Source: JANMEX01 sp043776635 (GTDB taxonomy: Bacteria > Pseudomonadota > Alphaproteobacteria > Rhizobiales > Rhizobiaceae). From it: a stretch of 24,882 bases of DNA. Numbering within the stretch: position 1 is the first letter of the stretch; the number at the start of each line of letters is the position of its first letter. The DNA lies in contig JAYVRA010000060.1 of the NCBI GenBank assembly GCA_043776635.1, forward strand, positions 1 through 24,882, in the 5' to 3' direction. Of this stretch, positions 7,389 to 14,460 are shown in pieces. Below the pieces are notes generated by a model, which was given only the letters and a program-made list of their open reading frames with translations, was not told the origin of the DNA and did not search any database. Position numbers and translations under genes: made by a program.

Positions 7389-7429
7389 TGCTGCATAGTT
7401 TTTCTCACTAGAACGGACAGGACAAAGAA

Positions 7430-7963
7430 ATGTCTCGTATCGGTAAAAAATCCGTAAGCGTTCCGGCTGGCGTAACAGCTTCGCTCGACGGTCAAACGGT
7501 TAAGGCCAAAGGCCCCAAGGGTGAACTGCATTTTGTTGTTCACGATGAAGTAGTTGTTTCGATGATTGATGGCGCTTTTGCCGTAGCACCTCGCGACCAA
7601 ACTAAGACCGCGCGTTCAAAGTGGGGCATGTCCCGCACAATGATCTCGAACATCTTTACAGGTGTTACCGCTGGTTTCGAGCGCAAGCTTGAAATTCAGG
7701 GTGTTGGTTATCGTGCTGCGCTTCAGGGCAAAAATATTCAACTGTCACTGGGTTTTTCCCATGAAGTTGTTTATGACGTTCCGGAAGGCATCGTTGTGAC
7801 CATTCCAAAGCCAACGGAAATCGTCATTAATGGAATCGATAAGCAAAAAGTCGGTCAAGTTGCTGCGGAAATCCGCGACTATCGTGGTCCTGAGCCTTAC
7901 AAGGGCAAAGGCATTCGCTACGCCGGCGAGCGCGTTGTGCGCAAAGAAGGCAAGAAGAAGTAA
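7430..7963 (+). CDS. rplF: 50S ribosomal protein L6
   Basis: 177 aa, normal for L6. It begins MSRIGKKSVSVPAGV, has the duplicated beta-domain with the linker YRAALQGKNIQLSLGFSHEVVY, and ends in the signature PEPYKGKGIRYAGERVVRKEGKKK. L6 sits near the factor-binding site of the 50S subunit, close to the sarcin-ricin loop. A 41-nt gap precedes it. No changes from the family pattern were noticed. Confidence 0.98.
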   Translation: MSRIGKKSVSVPAGVTASLDGQTVKAKGPKGELHFVVHDEVVVSMIDGAFAVAPRDQTKTARSKWGMSRTMISNIFTGVTAGFERKLEIQGVGYRAALQGKNIQLSLGFSHEVVYDVPEGIVVTIPKPTEIVINGIDKQKVGQVAAEIRDYRGPEPYKGKGIRYAGERVVRKEGKKK

Positions 7964-7977
7964 GGGATACCGGGCCT

Positions 7978-8337
7978 ATGGCATCGTCTAAAGAAACGCT
8001 TGTGCGCCGTGCTAGCCGCGTGCGCAAACAGGTTAAGGCAGTCGCTTACGGACGCCTTCGTTTGTCAGTACATCGTTCTTCAAAGAACATTTACGCTCAG
8101 ATCATCGATGATGTGAAGGGCCATACATTGGCATCCGCCTCTACTCTCGACACCGGTTTGAAGTCGTTGAAGACGGGCGCGGACACTGCCGCCGCCACTG
8201 CAGTAGGCAAGCTCGTTGCAGAACGTGCGGTCAAGGCTGGTGTTAAGGAAGTTGTTTTTGACCGTGGTGCCTACATATTCCATGGCCGGGTTAAGGCATT
8301 GGCAGAAGCTGCCCGCGAAGCGGGTCTCAGTTTCTAA
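7978..8337 (+). CDS. rplR: 50S ribosomal protein L18
   Basis: 119 aa, normal for L18. It has a basic N-terminal stretch (RRASRVRKQVKAVAYGRLRLSVHRSSKNIYAQIIDD) and the conserved C-terminal VVFDRGAYIFHGRVKALAEAAREAGLSF. L18 carries 5S rRNA into the central protuberance with L5. The ATG at 7978 follows an AGGGAT sequence in the short gap after rplF. A 44-nt gap leads to rpsE. Confidence 0.98.
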   Translation: MASSKETLVRRASRVRKQVKAVAYGRLRLSVHRSSKNIYAQIIDDVKGHTLASASTLDTGLKSLKTGADTAAATAVGKLVAERAVKAGVKEVVFDRGAYIFHGRVKALAEAAREAGLSF

Positions 8338-8381
8338 TTATCAACCCCCGTGCTTCCGGAAAAAAATAAGGATTAAGGAAA

Positions 8382-8945
8382 ATGGCACCACAAAAGGAAC
8401 GGAACCGCGATGGTCGCGATCGCGAGGAACGCGATAGCGAGTTCATCGATAAGTTGGTTCACATCAATCGTGTGGCAAAAGTTGTTAAGGGCGGACGTCG
8501 CTTTGGATTTGCTGCGCTGGTTGTTGTCGGCGATCAAAAGGGTCGTGTCGGCTTCGGTCATGGTAAGGCGCGCGAAGTGCCGGAAGCGATCCGTAAGGCG
8601 ACTGAGGCTGCAAAGCGTGAGCTGATTTTTGTTCCGTTGCGCTCGGGCCGCACATTGCATCACGATACCGAAGGCCGTCATGGCGCCGGTCGCGTTATTA
8701 TTCGTATGGCTCCTGCCGGTAAGGGCATTATTGCCGGTGGTCCTATGCGTGCTGTATTTGAAGCGCTCGGTGTTGCTGACGTTGTTACCAAGTCAATGGG
8801 TTCATCAAACCCTTACAACATGGTTCGCGCGACATTTGATGCTTTGAAGCATCAGGTTCACCCAAAGGATATCGCGGCTCAACGTGGTATGAAATACGCA
8901 ACTCTTCAGGCTCGCCGTCGTGATATCGTCGGCACTGAAGACTAA
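8382..8945 (+). CDS. rpsE: 30S ribosomal protein S5
   Basis: 187 aa, slightly longer than the E. coli protein (167 aa) because of a charged N-terminal lead (residues 1-22, rich in Arg, Asp and Glu) that is common in alphaproteobacteria. The double-stranded-RNA-binding-like S5 domain starts at FIDKLVHINRVAKVVKGGRRFGFAALVVVGDQKGRVGFGHGKAREVPEAI. The C-terminal domain has GIIAGGPMRAVFEALGV and SSNPYNMVRATFDAL. S5 affects decoding accuracy and is the site of spectinomycin-resistance changes in other bacteria; the conserved loop looks wild-type. Confidence 0.98.
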   Translation: MAPQKERNRDGRDREERDSEFIDKLVHINRVAKVVKGGRRFGFAALVVVGDQKGRVGFGHGKAREVPEAIRKATEAAKRELIFVPLRSGRTLHHDTEGRHGAGRVIIRMAPAGKGIIAGGPMRAVFEALGVADVVTKSMGSSNPYNMVRATFDALKHQVHPKDIAAQRGMKYATLQARRRDIVGTED

Positions 8946-8971
8946 GCTCTGAATAGTTAAGGACCATAAAA

Positions 8972-9172
8972 ATGGCTGATACGAAAAAGGGCGCGACTTT
9001 CACTGTCGAACAGATCGGTAGCCCGACCCGTCGTCCGAGCGAGCAGCGTGCAACGCTGATCGGTTTGGGCTTGAACAAGCTCCACCGCAAGTCTACATTG
9101 GAAGATACATCTTCCACACGTGGCATGGTGGCTAAAGTGCAACATCTCGTCCGTGTTTTGGGCGAGGCTTGA
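8972..9172 (+). CDS. rpmD: 50S ribosomal protein L30
   Basis: 66 aa, usual for L30. The core reads TFTVEQIGSPTRRPSEQRATLIGLGLNKLHRKSTLEDTSSTRGMVAKVQHLVRV, the single-domain L30 fold. It lies between rpsE and rplO in the universal order. The ATG at 8972 follows a TTAAGGA ribosome binding site. L30 is a small peripheral 50S protein that is missing in some bacterial lineages but present here. Confidence 0.97.
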   Translation: MADTKKGATFTVEQIGSPTRRPSEQRATLIGLGLNKLHRKSTLEDTSSTRGMVAKVQHLVRVLGEA

Positions 9173-9189
9173 TTGCAAGGATTACGCAC

Positions 9190-9663
9190 ATGAAACTCAA
9201 TGAATTGAATGACATTGATGGCGCCACCCATTCGCGCAAGCGATTGGGTCGCGGTATTGGTTCCGGCAAGGGCAAGACCGGTGGTCGCGGCGTGAAGGGG
9301 CAAAAGTCCCGTTCAGGCGTTGCAATCAACGGCTTTGAAGGCGGTCAGATGCCAATTTACCGCCGTTTGCCAAAGCGCGGTTTTAACAACATTAATTCCA
9401 AAGACTTCAACACTGTATCGGTTGGTCGCATTCAAATTGCGATTGATGCCAAGAAGCTTGATGCCAAGGTTGCCATAACGATGGAAACTTTGCGCGCGGC
9501 CGGCATCATCCGCAAAGTCAAGGATGGCGTTCGTATCCTTTCCGATGGCGATTTGAAGTCCAAAGTAGAGATCGTTGCCGACGGCGCGTCTAAGATTGCT
9601 ATCGAGAAGATTACAGCTGCAGGAGGGAGCATCAAGCTTCCGGAGGTTGCAGTATCTGAATAA
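9190..9663 (+). CDS. rplO: 50S ribosomal protein L15
   Basis: 157 aa from the ATG at 9190 (MKLNELNDIDGATHSRKRLGRGIGSGKGKTGGRGVKGQKSRSG), which is the classic Gly/Lys/Arg-rich N-terminus of L15. An in-frame ATG at 9169 would add seven residues inside the rpmD end and is less likely. The C-terminal globular part includes VKDGVRILSDGDLKSKVEIVADGASKIAIEKITAAGGSI. L15 is a late 50S assembly protein. A 103-nt gap separates it from secY. Confidence 0.97.
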   Translation: MKLNELNDIDGATHSRKRLGRGIGSGKGKTGGRGVKGQKSRSGVAINGFEGGQMPIYRRLPKRGFNNINSKDFNTVSVGRIQIAIDAKKLDAKVAITMETLRAAGIIRKVKDGVRILSDGDLKSKVEIVADGASKIAIEKITAAGGSIKLPEVAVSE

Positions 9664-9680
9664 TAATAACGGCGGCGGCG

Positions 9681-9742
9681 GCAAGCCGTCGCTTGCATGT
9701 TTGGCCCCGGAGTCCTATCTCGGCAGAAGGCTGCCCATCCGG
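9681..9742 (+). promoter_or_regulatory. Structured rplO-secY leader with two candidate hairpins
   Basis: The 103-nt gap before secY holds a 6-bp stem (9681-9686 with 9691-9696, 4-nt loop). It also holds a compound stem in which 9707-9711 pairs with 9738-9742 around an inner 5-bp hairpin (9722-9726 with 9731-9735, loop AAGG). The secY ribosome binding site (GGAGA, 9756-9760) follows. A possible alternative pairing of 9709-9713 with 9761-9765 would enclose that site. These are pairings seen by eye; a regulatory role is inference. Confidence 0.4.
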
Positions 9743-9766
9743 CGGCAATGATTCCGGAGAACTCCT

Positions 9767-11107
9767 ATGGCATCTGCTGCCGAACAATTTGCATCTAATC
9801 TTAATTTTTCATCTTTCAGCAAGGCTGAAGAGCTCAAGAAGCGCATTTGGTTTACGCTCGGTGCTCTCCTCGTGTTTCGCCTCGGAACCTACATACCCTT
9901 GCCGGGCATCAATCCAGAGGCGCTAGCACAGGCATTTGATCGTCAAAGCACCGGTGTGCTAGGCCTTTTCAATATGTTTTCCGGCGGCGCTGTGAAGCGC
10001 ATGGCGATTTTTGCTCTCGGTATTATGCCGTATATTTCGGCCTCCATTATCATTCAGCTTATGACATCGGTTATCCCGACACTTGAACAGTTGAAAAAAG
10101 ACGGCGAGCAGGGCCGCAAGATCATCAATCAATACACGCGCTATGGCACTGTGCTGCTCGGCTCAATTCAGGCCTATGGTATTTCCGTTGGTCTTGAGCA
10201 TAGCAGTGGCATTGTCACGGATCCTGGCATGTTCTTCCGCATTTCTACCGTTATTTCGCTCGTTGGCGGCACCATGTTTCTGCTTTGGCTGGGTGAGCAG
10301 ATCACGGCACGCGGCATTGGTAATGGTACGTCGTTGATCATTTTCGCTGGTATTGTCGCGAATTTGCCAAATGCGATTTCCGGAACCTTGGAGCTTGGCC
10401 GCACCGGCGCGCTTTCAACAGGTGTTATTCTAGCTATTTTGATTTTAGCGGTCGCCCTTGTTGCTTTCATCGTATTCATGGAACGCGCCCAGCGCCGGCT
10501 GCTTATTCAATATCCGAAGCGTCAAGTCGGGAATAAAATGTTCCAAGGCGACACATCACATTTGCCTTTGAAGCTGAACACCGCCGGCGTCATTCCTCCA
10601 ATTTTTGCCTCTTCTTTGTTGCTTTTACCGGCGACAGCTGCTGGTTTCGCCAATCAGGCGACGTTACCAACATGGGCATCAACGATACTTACGTCGCTGG
10701 GTCATGGCCGTCCGCTTTACATGATTACCTATGCGGCGCTCATTATGTTCTTCGCGTTCTTCTACACGGCTATTGTGTTCAATCCGAAGGATACCGCCGA
10801 CCAACTGAAGAAACATTCCGGCTTCATTCCGGGCATCCGCCCGGGTGAGCGTACAGCGGAATTTATCGACTATGTATTAACTCGTATTACTGTCATTGGC
10901 GCTCTGTACATGACACTTGTTTGTCTGTTGCCGGAATTCTTGATTGCTTCAACAGGTGTTCCTTTCTACCTCGGTGGCACTTCACTGCTGATTGTTGTCA
11001 GTGTTACGCTCGATACTGTCGCACAAATGCAAGGGCATTTGATTGCGCATCAGTATGAAGGGCTTATCAAGAAGTCTAAGCTACGTGGTGGGAAGAGGGG
11101 TCGATGA
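9767..11107 (+). CDS. secY: Preprotein translocase subunit SecY
   Basis: 446 aa, the normal size of SecY, the ten-helix channel of the Sec translocon in the inner membrane. Hydrophobic helices are visible along the whole length; an early one is WFTLGALLVFRLGTYIPLPG, followed by the plug-region segment and LFNMFSGGAVKRMAIFALGIMPYISASIIIQLM. The cytoplasmic loop with YPKRQVGNKMFQGDTSHLPLKLNTAGVIPPIFA is diagnostic, as is FNPKDTADQLKKHSGFIPGIRPG. The usual neighbour rpmJ is missing downstream; adk begins in the last bases instead (ATGA overlap), which is typical of alphaproteobacteria. Confidence 0.98.
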   Translation: MASAAEQFASNLNFSSFSKAEELKKRIWFTLGALLVFRLGTYIPLPGINPEALAQAFDRQSTGVLGLFNMFSGGAVKRMAIFALGIMPYISASIIIQLMTSVIPTLEQLKKDGEQGRKIINQYTRYGTVLLGSIQAYGISVGLEHSSGIVTDPGMFFRISTVISLVGGTMFLLWLGEQITARGIGNGTSLIIFAGIVANLPNAISGTLELGRTGALSTGVILAILILAVALVAFIVFMERAQRRLLIQYPKRQVGNKMFQGDTSHLPLKLNTAGVIPPIFASSLLLLPATAAGFANQATLPTWASTILTSLGHGRPLYMITYAALIMFFAFFYTAIVFNPKDTADQLKKHSGFIPGIRPGERTAEFIDYVLTRITVIGALYMTLVCLLPEFLIASTGVPFYLGGTSLLIVVSVTLDTVAQMQGHLIAHQYEGLIKKSKLRGGKRGR

Positions 11108-11688
11108 ATTTAATACTGTTAGGACCGCCGGGGGCTGGCAAGGGGACGCAGGCTGAACGATTGGTCGCCAAGTATGGTATTCCACAGCTTTCTACAGGTG
11201 ATATGCTTCGCTCCGCTGTCAAAGCGGGAACGGAGGTCGGTCGGCGCGCCAAGGCTGTTATGGATGCAGGCGAGCTGGTTTCGGATGAAATCGTGAACGC
11301 GATTGTGTCCGAGCGTCTTGATGCTATTGATTGTGTTAAAGGTTTTATTCTTGACGGTTACCCGCGCACACTGGCGCAGGCCGATACTGTCGAAGTGATG
11401 CTCGCACAAAAGGGCAAGGCATTGGACGTTGTCATCGAACTTATTGTTGATGATCGTGCACTGGTCGGCCGCATCATGAAGCGGGCGCAGGATGCACTTG
11501 CGGCCGGTCAGCCGGTCCGCAAAGACGACAATGCAGAAGTTTTCGAAGAACGTCTTCGCGAATATTACAAGAAGACCGCGCCTTTGACTGGTTACTATCA
11601 CGCAAAGCGTCTTTTGAAGACTGTCGATGGTATGGCTACTATGGGTGAAGTTACAAAGTCTATCGAAGCAATTTTGGCTTTGGCTTAA
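11104..11688 (+). CDS. adk: Adenylate kinase, short-LID form
   Basis: 194 aa. It interconverts ATP + AMP and 2 ADP in the cytoplasm. The P-loop GPPGAGKGT lies at residues 7-15, the AMP-binding segment QLSTGDMLR follows, and GFILDGYPRT is the conserved central motif. The LID region (RIMKRAQDALAAGQPVRKDDNAEVFEERL) is short and has no Cys residues. This makes it the short variant rather than the long LID (with or without zinc) of E. coli or Bacillus Adk. The start overlaps the secY stop by 4 nt, so the two are probably co-translated. A 191-nt leader for rpsM follows. Confidence 0.97.
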   Translation: MNLILLGPPGAGKGTQAERLVAKYGIPQLSTGDMLRSAVKAGTEVGRRAKAVMDAGELVSDEIVNAIVSERLDAIDCVKGFILDGYPRTLAQADTVEVMLAQKGKALDVVIELIVDDRALVGRIMKRAQDALAAGQPVRKDDNAEVFEERLREYYKKTAPLTGYYHAKRLLKTVDGMATMGEVTKSIEAILALA

Positions 11689-11717
11689 GCGGCTATAATT
11701 TAGTCCAGCTTTATGAG

Positions 11718-11761
11718 TTGACAAACGGTGTACGCGGCCTTAGAGCGGCGCATCCTATAAT
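11718..11761 (+). promoter_or_regulatory. Possible promoter elements upstream of rpsM
   Basis: A perfect TTGACA (11718-11723) and a perfect TATAAT (11756-11761) lie in the adk-rpsM gap, with another TATAAT at 11694-11699. The two boxes are 32 nt apart, too far for one sigma-70 promoter. If either is used, its partner box is weak: 17 nt after TTGACA lies TAGAGC, and 17 nt before the second TATAAT lies CGCGGC. The position suits an internal promoter for rpsM-rpsK-rpoA-rplQ, but this is not proven. Confidence 0.3.
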
Positions 11762-11772
11762 AGCGTTGGAGA

Positions 11773-11847
11773 ATGTGCTTCGGCATGTTTAAAGATGCGC
11801 CTCGCATGAGCCGGTCTCCACCGGACGCGGGTTAACCAGAACGCTGG
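11773..11847 (+). promoter_or_regulatory. Four tandem hairpins in the rpsM leader
   Basis: Four consecutive stem-loops can be drawn. 11773-11778 pairs with 11783-11788 and closes a C(UUCG)G tetraloop, with two G-U pairs. 11795-11799 pairs with 11803-11807. 11811-11815 pairs with 11820-11824. 11836-11839 pairs with 11844-11847. The rpsM ribosome binding site GGAGA (11868-11872) follows. A UUCG tetraloop is unusually stable. In E. coli the equivalent leader is a pseudoknot bound by S4; here rpsD is not in the cluster, so any ligand would have to act from elsewhere. Confidence 0.45.
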
Positions 11848-11879
11848 ATTTAGTTTCAGCCCTACATGGAGACTAAAAC

Positions 11880-12248
11880 ATGGCACGTATTGCCGGTGTA
11901 AACATACCCACTGCTAAGCGCGTCGTAATCGCGCTTCAATACATCCACGGCATCGGTCCGAAGTTCGCTTCCGAGATCGTATCCAAAGTCGGCATTCCGG
12001 CAGAGCGCCGCGTCAATCAACTGACAGATGCCGAAGTGCTTCAAATCCGCGAAACCATTGACCGTGACTATCAGGTTGAAGGCGATTTGCGCCGCGAAGT
12101 TTCGATGAACATCAAGCGTTTGCAAGATTTGGGCTGCTACCGTGGTCTGCGTCACCGTAAGGGCCTTCCAGTGCGTGGTCAGCGTACCAGCACGAACGCC
12201 CGTACACGCAAGGGCCCTGCAAAGGCCATCCAAGGTAAGAAGAAGTAA
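11880..12248 (+). CDS. rpsM: 30S ribosomal protein S13
   Basis: 122 aa, normal for S13. It begins MARIAGVNIPTAKRVVIALQYIHGIG, has the helix-hairpin-helix region, and ends in the basic tail GLPVRGQRTSTNARTRKGPAKAIQGKKK that contacts the A- and P-site tRNAs. S13 pairs with S19 in the 30S head. It is the first gene after the long structured leader and so heads the alpha block. A 102-nt gap with a terminator-like hairpin follows, which is unusual inside this otherwise compact cluster. Confidence 0.98.
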   Translation: MARIAGVNIPTAKRVVIALQYIHGIGPKFASEIVSKVGIPAERRVNQLTDAEVLQIRETIDRDYQVEGDLRREVSMNIKRLQDLGCYRGLRHRKGLPVRGQRTSTNARTRKGPAKAIQGKKK

Positions 12249-12260
12249 TTTTGAAAAAGT

Positions 12261-12294
12261 AGCGGGCACCCTCGTTAGGTTGCTCGCTGTTTTT
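12261..12294 (+). terminator. Terminator- or attenuator-like hairpin between rpsM and rpsK
   Basis: Bases 12261-12268 pair with 12281-12288 in an 8-bp stem with one G-U pair. After a bulged T at 12280, CC (12269-12270) can pair with GG (12278-12279). The stem is followed by G and then TTTTT (12290-12294). This has the form of an intrinsic terminator, yet essential genes of the same cluster (rpsK, rpoA, rplQ) lie downstream. It may reduce read-through partially, or rpsK may have its own promoter. Confidence 0.5.
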
Positions 12295-12350
12295 GCATTT
12301 GGTGGAGCCGCTGGCATTACGGCGGCGTAGAGATCGTTGAAAGGATCACC

Positions 12351-12740
12351 ATGGCCAAGGAAGCCGCTAAAGTTCGTCGTCGCGAACGTAAAAATATCTC
12401 GACCGGCGTTGCGCATGTCAACTCGACATTCAACAATACGCTGATCACCATCACAGACGCTCAAGGTAACTGCATTGCTTGGTCGTCAGCTGGCGCACAG
12501 GGGTTCAAAGGCTCGCGTAAGTCCACGCCGTTCGCCGCTCAGATGGCTGCGGAAGATGTGGCTAAGAAGGCTCAAGAGCACGGTATGCGCACTCTTGAAG
12601 TAGAAGTAACAGGTCCCGGTTCAGGCCGTGAATCAGCACTGCGCGCTTTGCAGGCCGCTGGTTTCACCATAACTTCGATCCGTGACGTAACGCCAATTCC
12701 ACACAATGGCTGCCGTCCGCCCAAGAAGCGCAGAGTTTAA
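12351..12740 (+). CDS. rpsK: 30S ribosomal protein S11
   Basis: 129 aa, normal for S11. Conserved segments are GVAHVNSTFNNTLITITDAQGNCIAWSSAGAQGFKGSRKSTPFAAQMAAE and the C-terminal TSIRDVTPIPHNGCRPPKKRRV. S11 sits on the platform and lines the mRNA exit path with S7. The Asn-Gly near the C-terminus is the position found as isoaspartate in E. coli S11. In many bacteria rpsD follows here; in this window rpoA comes next after a 105-nt gap, the order seen in alphaproteobacteria. Confidence 0.98.
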   Translation: MAKEAAKVRRRERKNISTGVAHVNSTFNNTLITITDAQGNCIAWSSAGAQGFKGSRKSTPFAAQMAAEDVAKKAQEHGMRTLEVEVTGPGSGRESALRALQAAGFTITSIRDVTPIPHNGCRPPKKRRV

Positions 12741-12774
12741 TACAGCGTCGCGTATATTTATTTCACCACTGTAC

Positions 12775-12828
12775 GAACCTTGCGGTTCCTCTGCGGTTTC
12801 CAACTTGTGCCACGATTGAATGGTGGCA
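12775..12828 (+). promoter_or_regulatory. Two candidate hairpins in the rpoA leader
   Basis: The 105-nt rpsK-rpoA gap contains a 5-bp stem (12775-12779 with 12784-12788, 4-nt loop) and a 6-bp stem (12808-12813 with 12823-12828, 9-nt loop). The second ends 4 nt before the AGGGA ribosome binding site of rpoA (12833-12837). No T-run follows, so neither is a terminator. They could shape initiation at rpoA; there is no direct evidence. Confidence 0.35.
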
Positions 12829-12845
12829 GATAAGGGAATGTACAT

Positions 12846-13859
12846 ATGATACAGAAAAATTGGCAAGATCTAATCAAGCCTAACAAGGTTGCTTTCCAGC
12901 CGGGCAGCACCAAAACCAAGGCAACTTTCGTTGCAGAGCCGCTTGAGCGTGGATTTGGTCTTACACTCGGCAATGGTTTACGCCGCGTTTTATTGTCATC
13001 GCTTCGCGGCGCTGCGGTCACCGCAGTGCAGATCGATGGTGTTTTGCATGAATTTTCGTCCATTCCGGGCGTTCGTGAAGATGTGACTGACATCATCTTG
13101 AACATCAAGGAAATTGCCATCCGTATGGAAGGCGATGGTCCAAAGCGCATGGTTGTTCGCAAGGCTGGTCCCGGCGTTGTGACGGCTGGCGACATTCAGA
13201 CTGTTGGCGATGTTGAGGTTTTGAACCCTGATCATGTTATCTGCACACTCGACGTTGGTGCCGAAATTCGCATGGAATTCACAGTTTCGACCGGTAAGGG
13301 TTATGTTCCTGCTGATCGCAATCGCTCGGAAGATGCGCCAATTGGCCTTATTCCAGTCGATAGCTTGTACTCACCCGTCAAAAAGGTGTCCTACAAAGTT
13401 GAGAACACCCGCGAGGGCCAGTATCTTGACTATGACAAGCTGACGATGACCATCGAAACCGACGGTTCTGTTTCCGGTGAAGATGCAGTGGCTTATGCCG
13501 CCCGTATCTTGCAGGATCAGCTGTCGATATTTGTGAACTTTGATGAGCCACAGAAGGAAGTTGCGGCAGATGTCGTTCCTGAATTGGCGTTCAACCCGGC
13601 ACTCCTCAAGAAAGTGGACGAGTTGGAATTGTCTGTTCGCTCGGCAAACTGCTTGAAGAACGACAACATCGTTTATATTGGCGACCTTATCCAGAAGACC
13701 GAGGCAGAAATGCTGCGTACTCCGAACTTTGGCCGCAAGTCACTCAATGAAATCAAGGAAGTTCTCGCCTCCATGGGCCTGCATTTGGGCATGGAAGTGG
13801 CTGATTGGCCACCAGAGAACATTGATGATTTGGCCAAACGTTACGAAGATCAATATTAA
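12846..13859 (+). CDS. rpoA: DNA-directed RNA polymerase subunit alpha
   Basis: 337 aa. The N-terminal domain (about 1-235) dimerises and scaffolds beta and beta-prime; LERGFGLTLGNGLRRVLLSSLRGAAVTAVQIDGVLHEFSSIPGVREDVTDI is diagnostic. After a linker, the C-terminal domain (about 250-337) has RSANCLKNDNIVYIGDL and RTPNFGRKSLNEIKEVL. Arg265, Asn268 and Cys269, the residues that bind UP-element DNA in E. coli, are present at the same numbers. The gene lies between rpsK and rplQ as expected. Transcription of ribosomal genes and of this RNA polymerase subunit is thereby linked. Confidence 0.98.
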   Translation: MIQKNWQDLIKPNKVAFQPGSTKTKATFVAEPLERGFGLTLGNGLRRVLLSSLRGAAVTAVQIDGVLHEFSSIPGVREDVTDIILNIKEIAIRMEGDGPKRMVVRKAGPGVVTAGDIQTVGDVEVLNPDHVICTLDVGAEIRMEFTVSTGKGYVPADRNRSEDAPIGLIPVDSLYSPVKKVSYKVENTREGQYLDYDKLTMTIETDGSVSGEDAVAYAARILQDQLSIFVNFDEPQKEVAADVVPELAFNPALLKKVDELELSVRSANCLKNDNIVYIGDLIQKTEAEMLRTPNFGRKSLNEIKEVLASMGLHLGMEVADWPPENIDDLAKRYEDQY

Positions 13860-13902
13860 TAGGCAAAGCCTATTATAAACAATAAGTTGAAGGAGAAGGC
13901 TC

Positions 13903-14331
13903 ATGCGCCACGGTAGTTCAGGCCGCAAGCTAAACCGGACAGCATCCCATCGTAAAGCCATGTTCGCGAACATGTCTGCATCGTTGATTGAACACGAGCA
14001 AATCGTGACGACCATCGAAAAGGCGAAGGAACTGCGTCCAATCGTAGAAAAGCTGATTACCCTCGGCAAGAAGGGTGACCTTCATGCGCGTCGTCAGGCG
14101 ATTTCGCAAATCCGCGATGAAACGCAGGTTCGCAAGCTGTTTGCATCGCTCGCACCGCGCTATGCGGACCGTCATGGCGGCTATGTGCGCATCATGCGCG
14201 CTGGCTATCGCCACGGCGACAATGCAGCTTTGGCTGTTATTGAATTCGTTGACCGCGATACATCTGCCAAGGGCGCAGCCGATAAGGTTCGTGTTGAAGC
14301 AGAACGCGCTGCGGAAGCCGCAGCGGCTTAA
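13903..14331 (+). CDS. rplQ: 50S ribosomal protein L17
   Basis: 142 aa. It starts MRHGSSGRKLNRTASHRKAMFANMSASLIEHEQIVTTIEKAKELRPIVEKLITL, which is diagnostic for L17, and continues to GGYVRIMRAGYRHGDNAALAVIEFVDRD. It is about 15 residues longer than the E. coli protein through an Ala/Glu-rich C-terminal tail. L17 lies near the tunnel exit. It is the last gene of the superoperon; a strong terminator begins 23 nt after its stop. Confidence 0.98.
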   Translation: MRHGSSGRKLNRTASHRKAMFANMSASLIEHEQIVTTIEKAKELRPIVEKLITLGKKGDLHARRQAISQIRDETQVRKLFASLAPRYADRHGGYVRIMRAGYRHGDNAALAVIEFVDRDTSAKGAADKVRVEAERAAEAAAA

Positions 14332-14354
14332 TTGTTTCCAATTTACGCTAAGCG

Positions 14355-14380
14355 AAGGGCTGGATTTATCCAGCCCTTTT
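14355..14380 (+). terminator. Intrinsic terminator ending the ribosomal superoperon
   Basis: A perfect inverted repeat pairs 14355-14365 with 14368-14378 (11 bp, or 10 bp with a 4-nt loop). Its GC-rich core runs directly into a T-run (14377-14380). It lies just after rplQ and before the protease gene on the same strand. This is the clearest terminator in the window and marks the end of the operon. Confidence 0.92.
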
Positions 14381-14460
14381 GCATTTGAATTTTTTGCTCG
14401 CTTCCCTTTTTTGCCACAGTCAGCAAAGATGTTATCGGGGTTTCAATTGGGAGCCATGAG

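Noticed and set aside
11718..11761. Reading TTGACA and TATAAT as one perfect sigma-70 promoter
   Set aside because: The spacer is 32 nt, about twice the usable distance, so they cannot belong to the same promoter; kept only as a low-confidence region.
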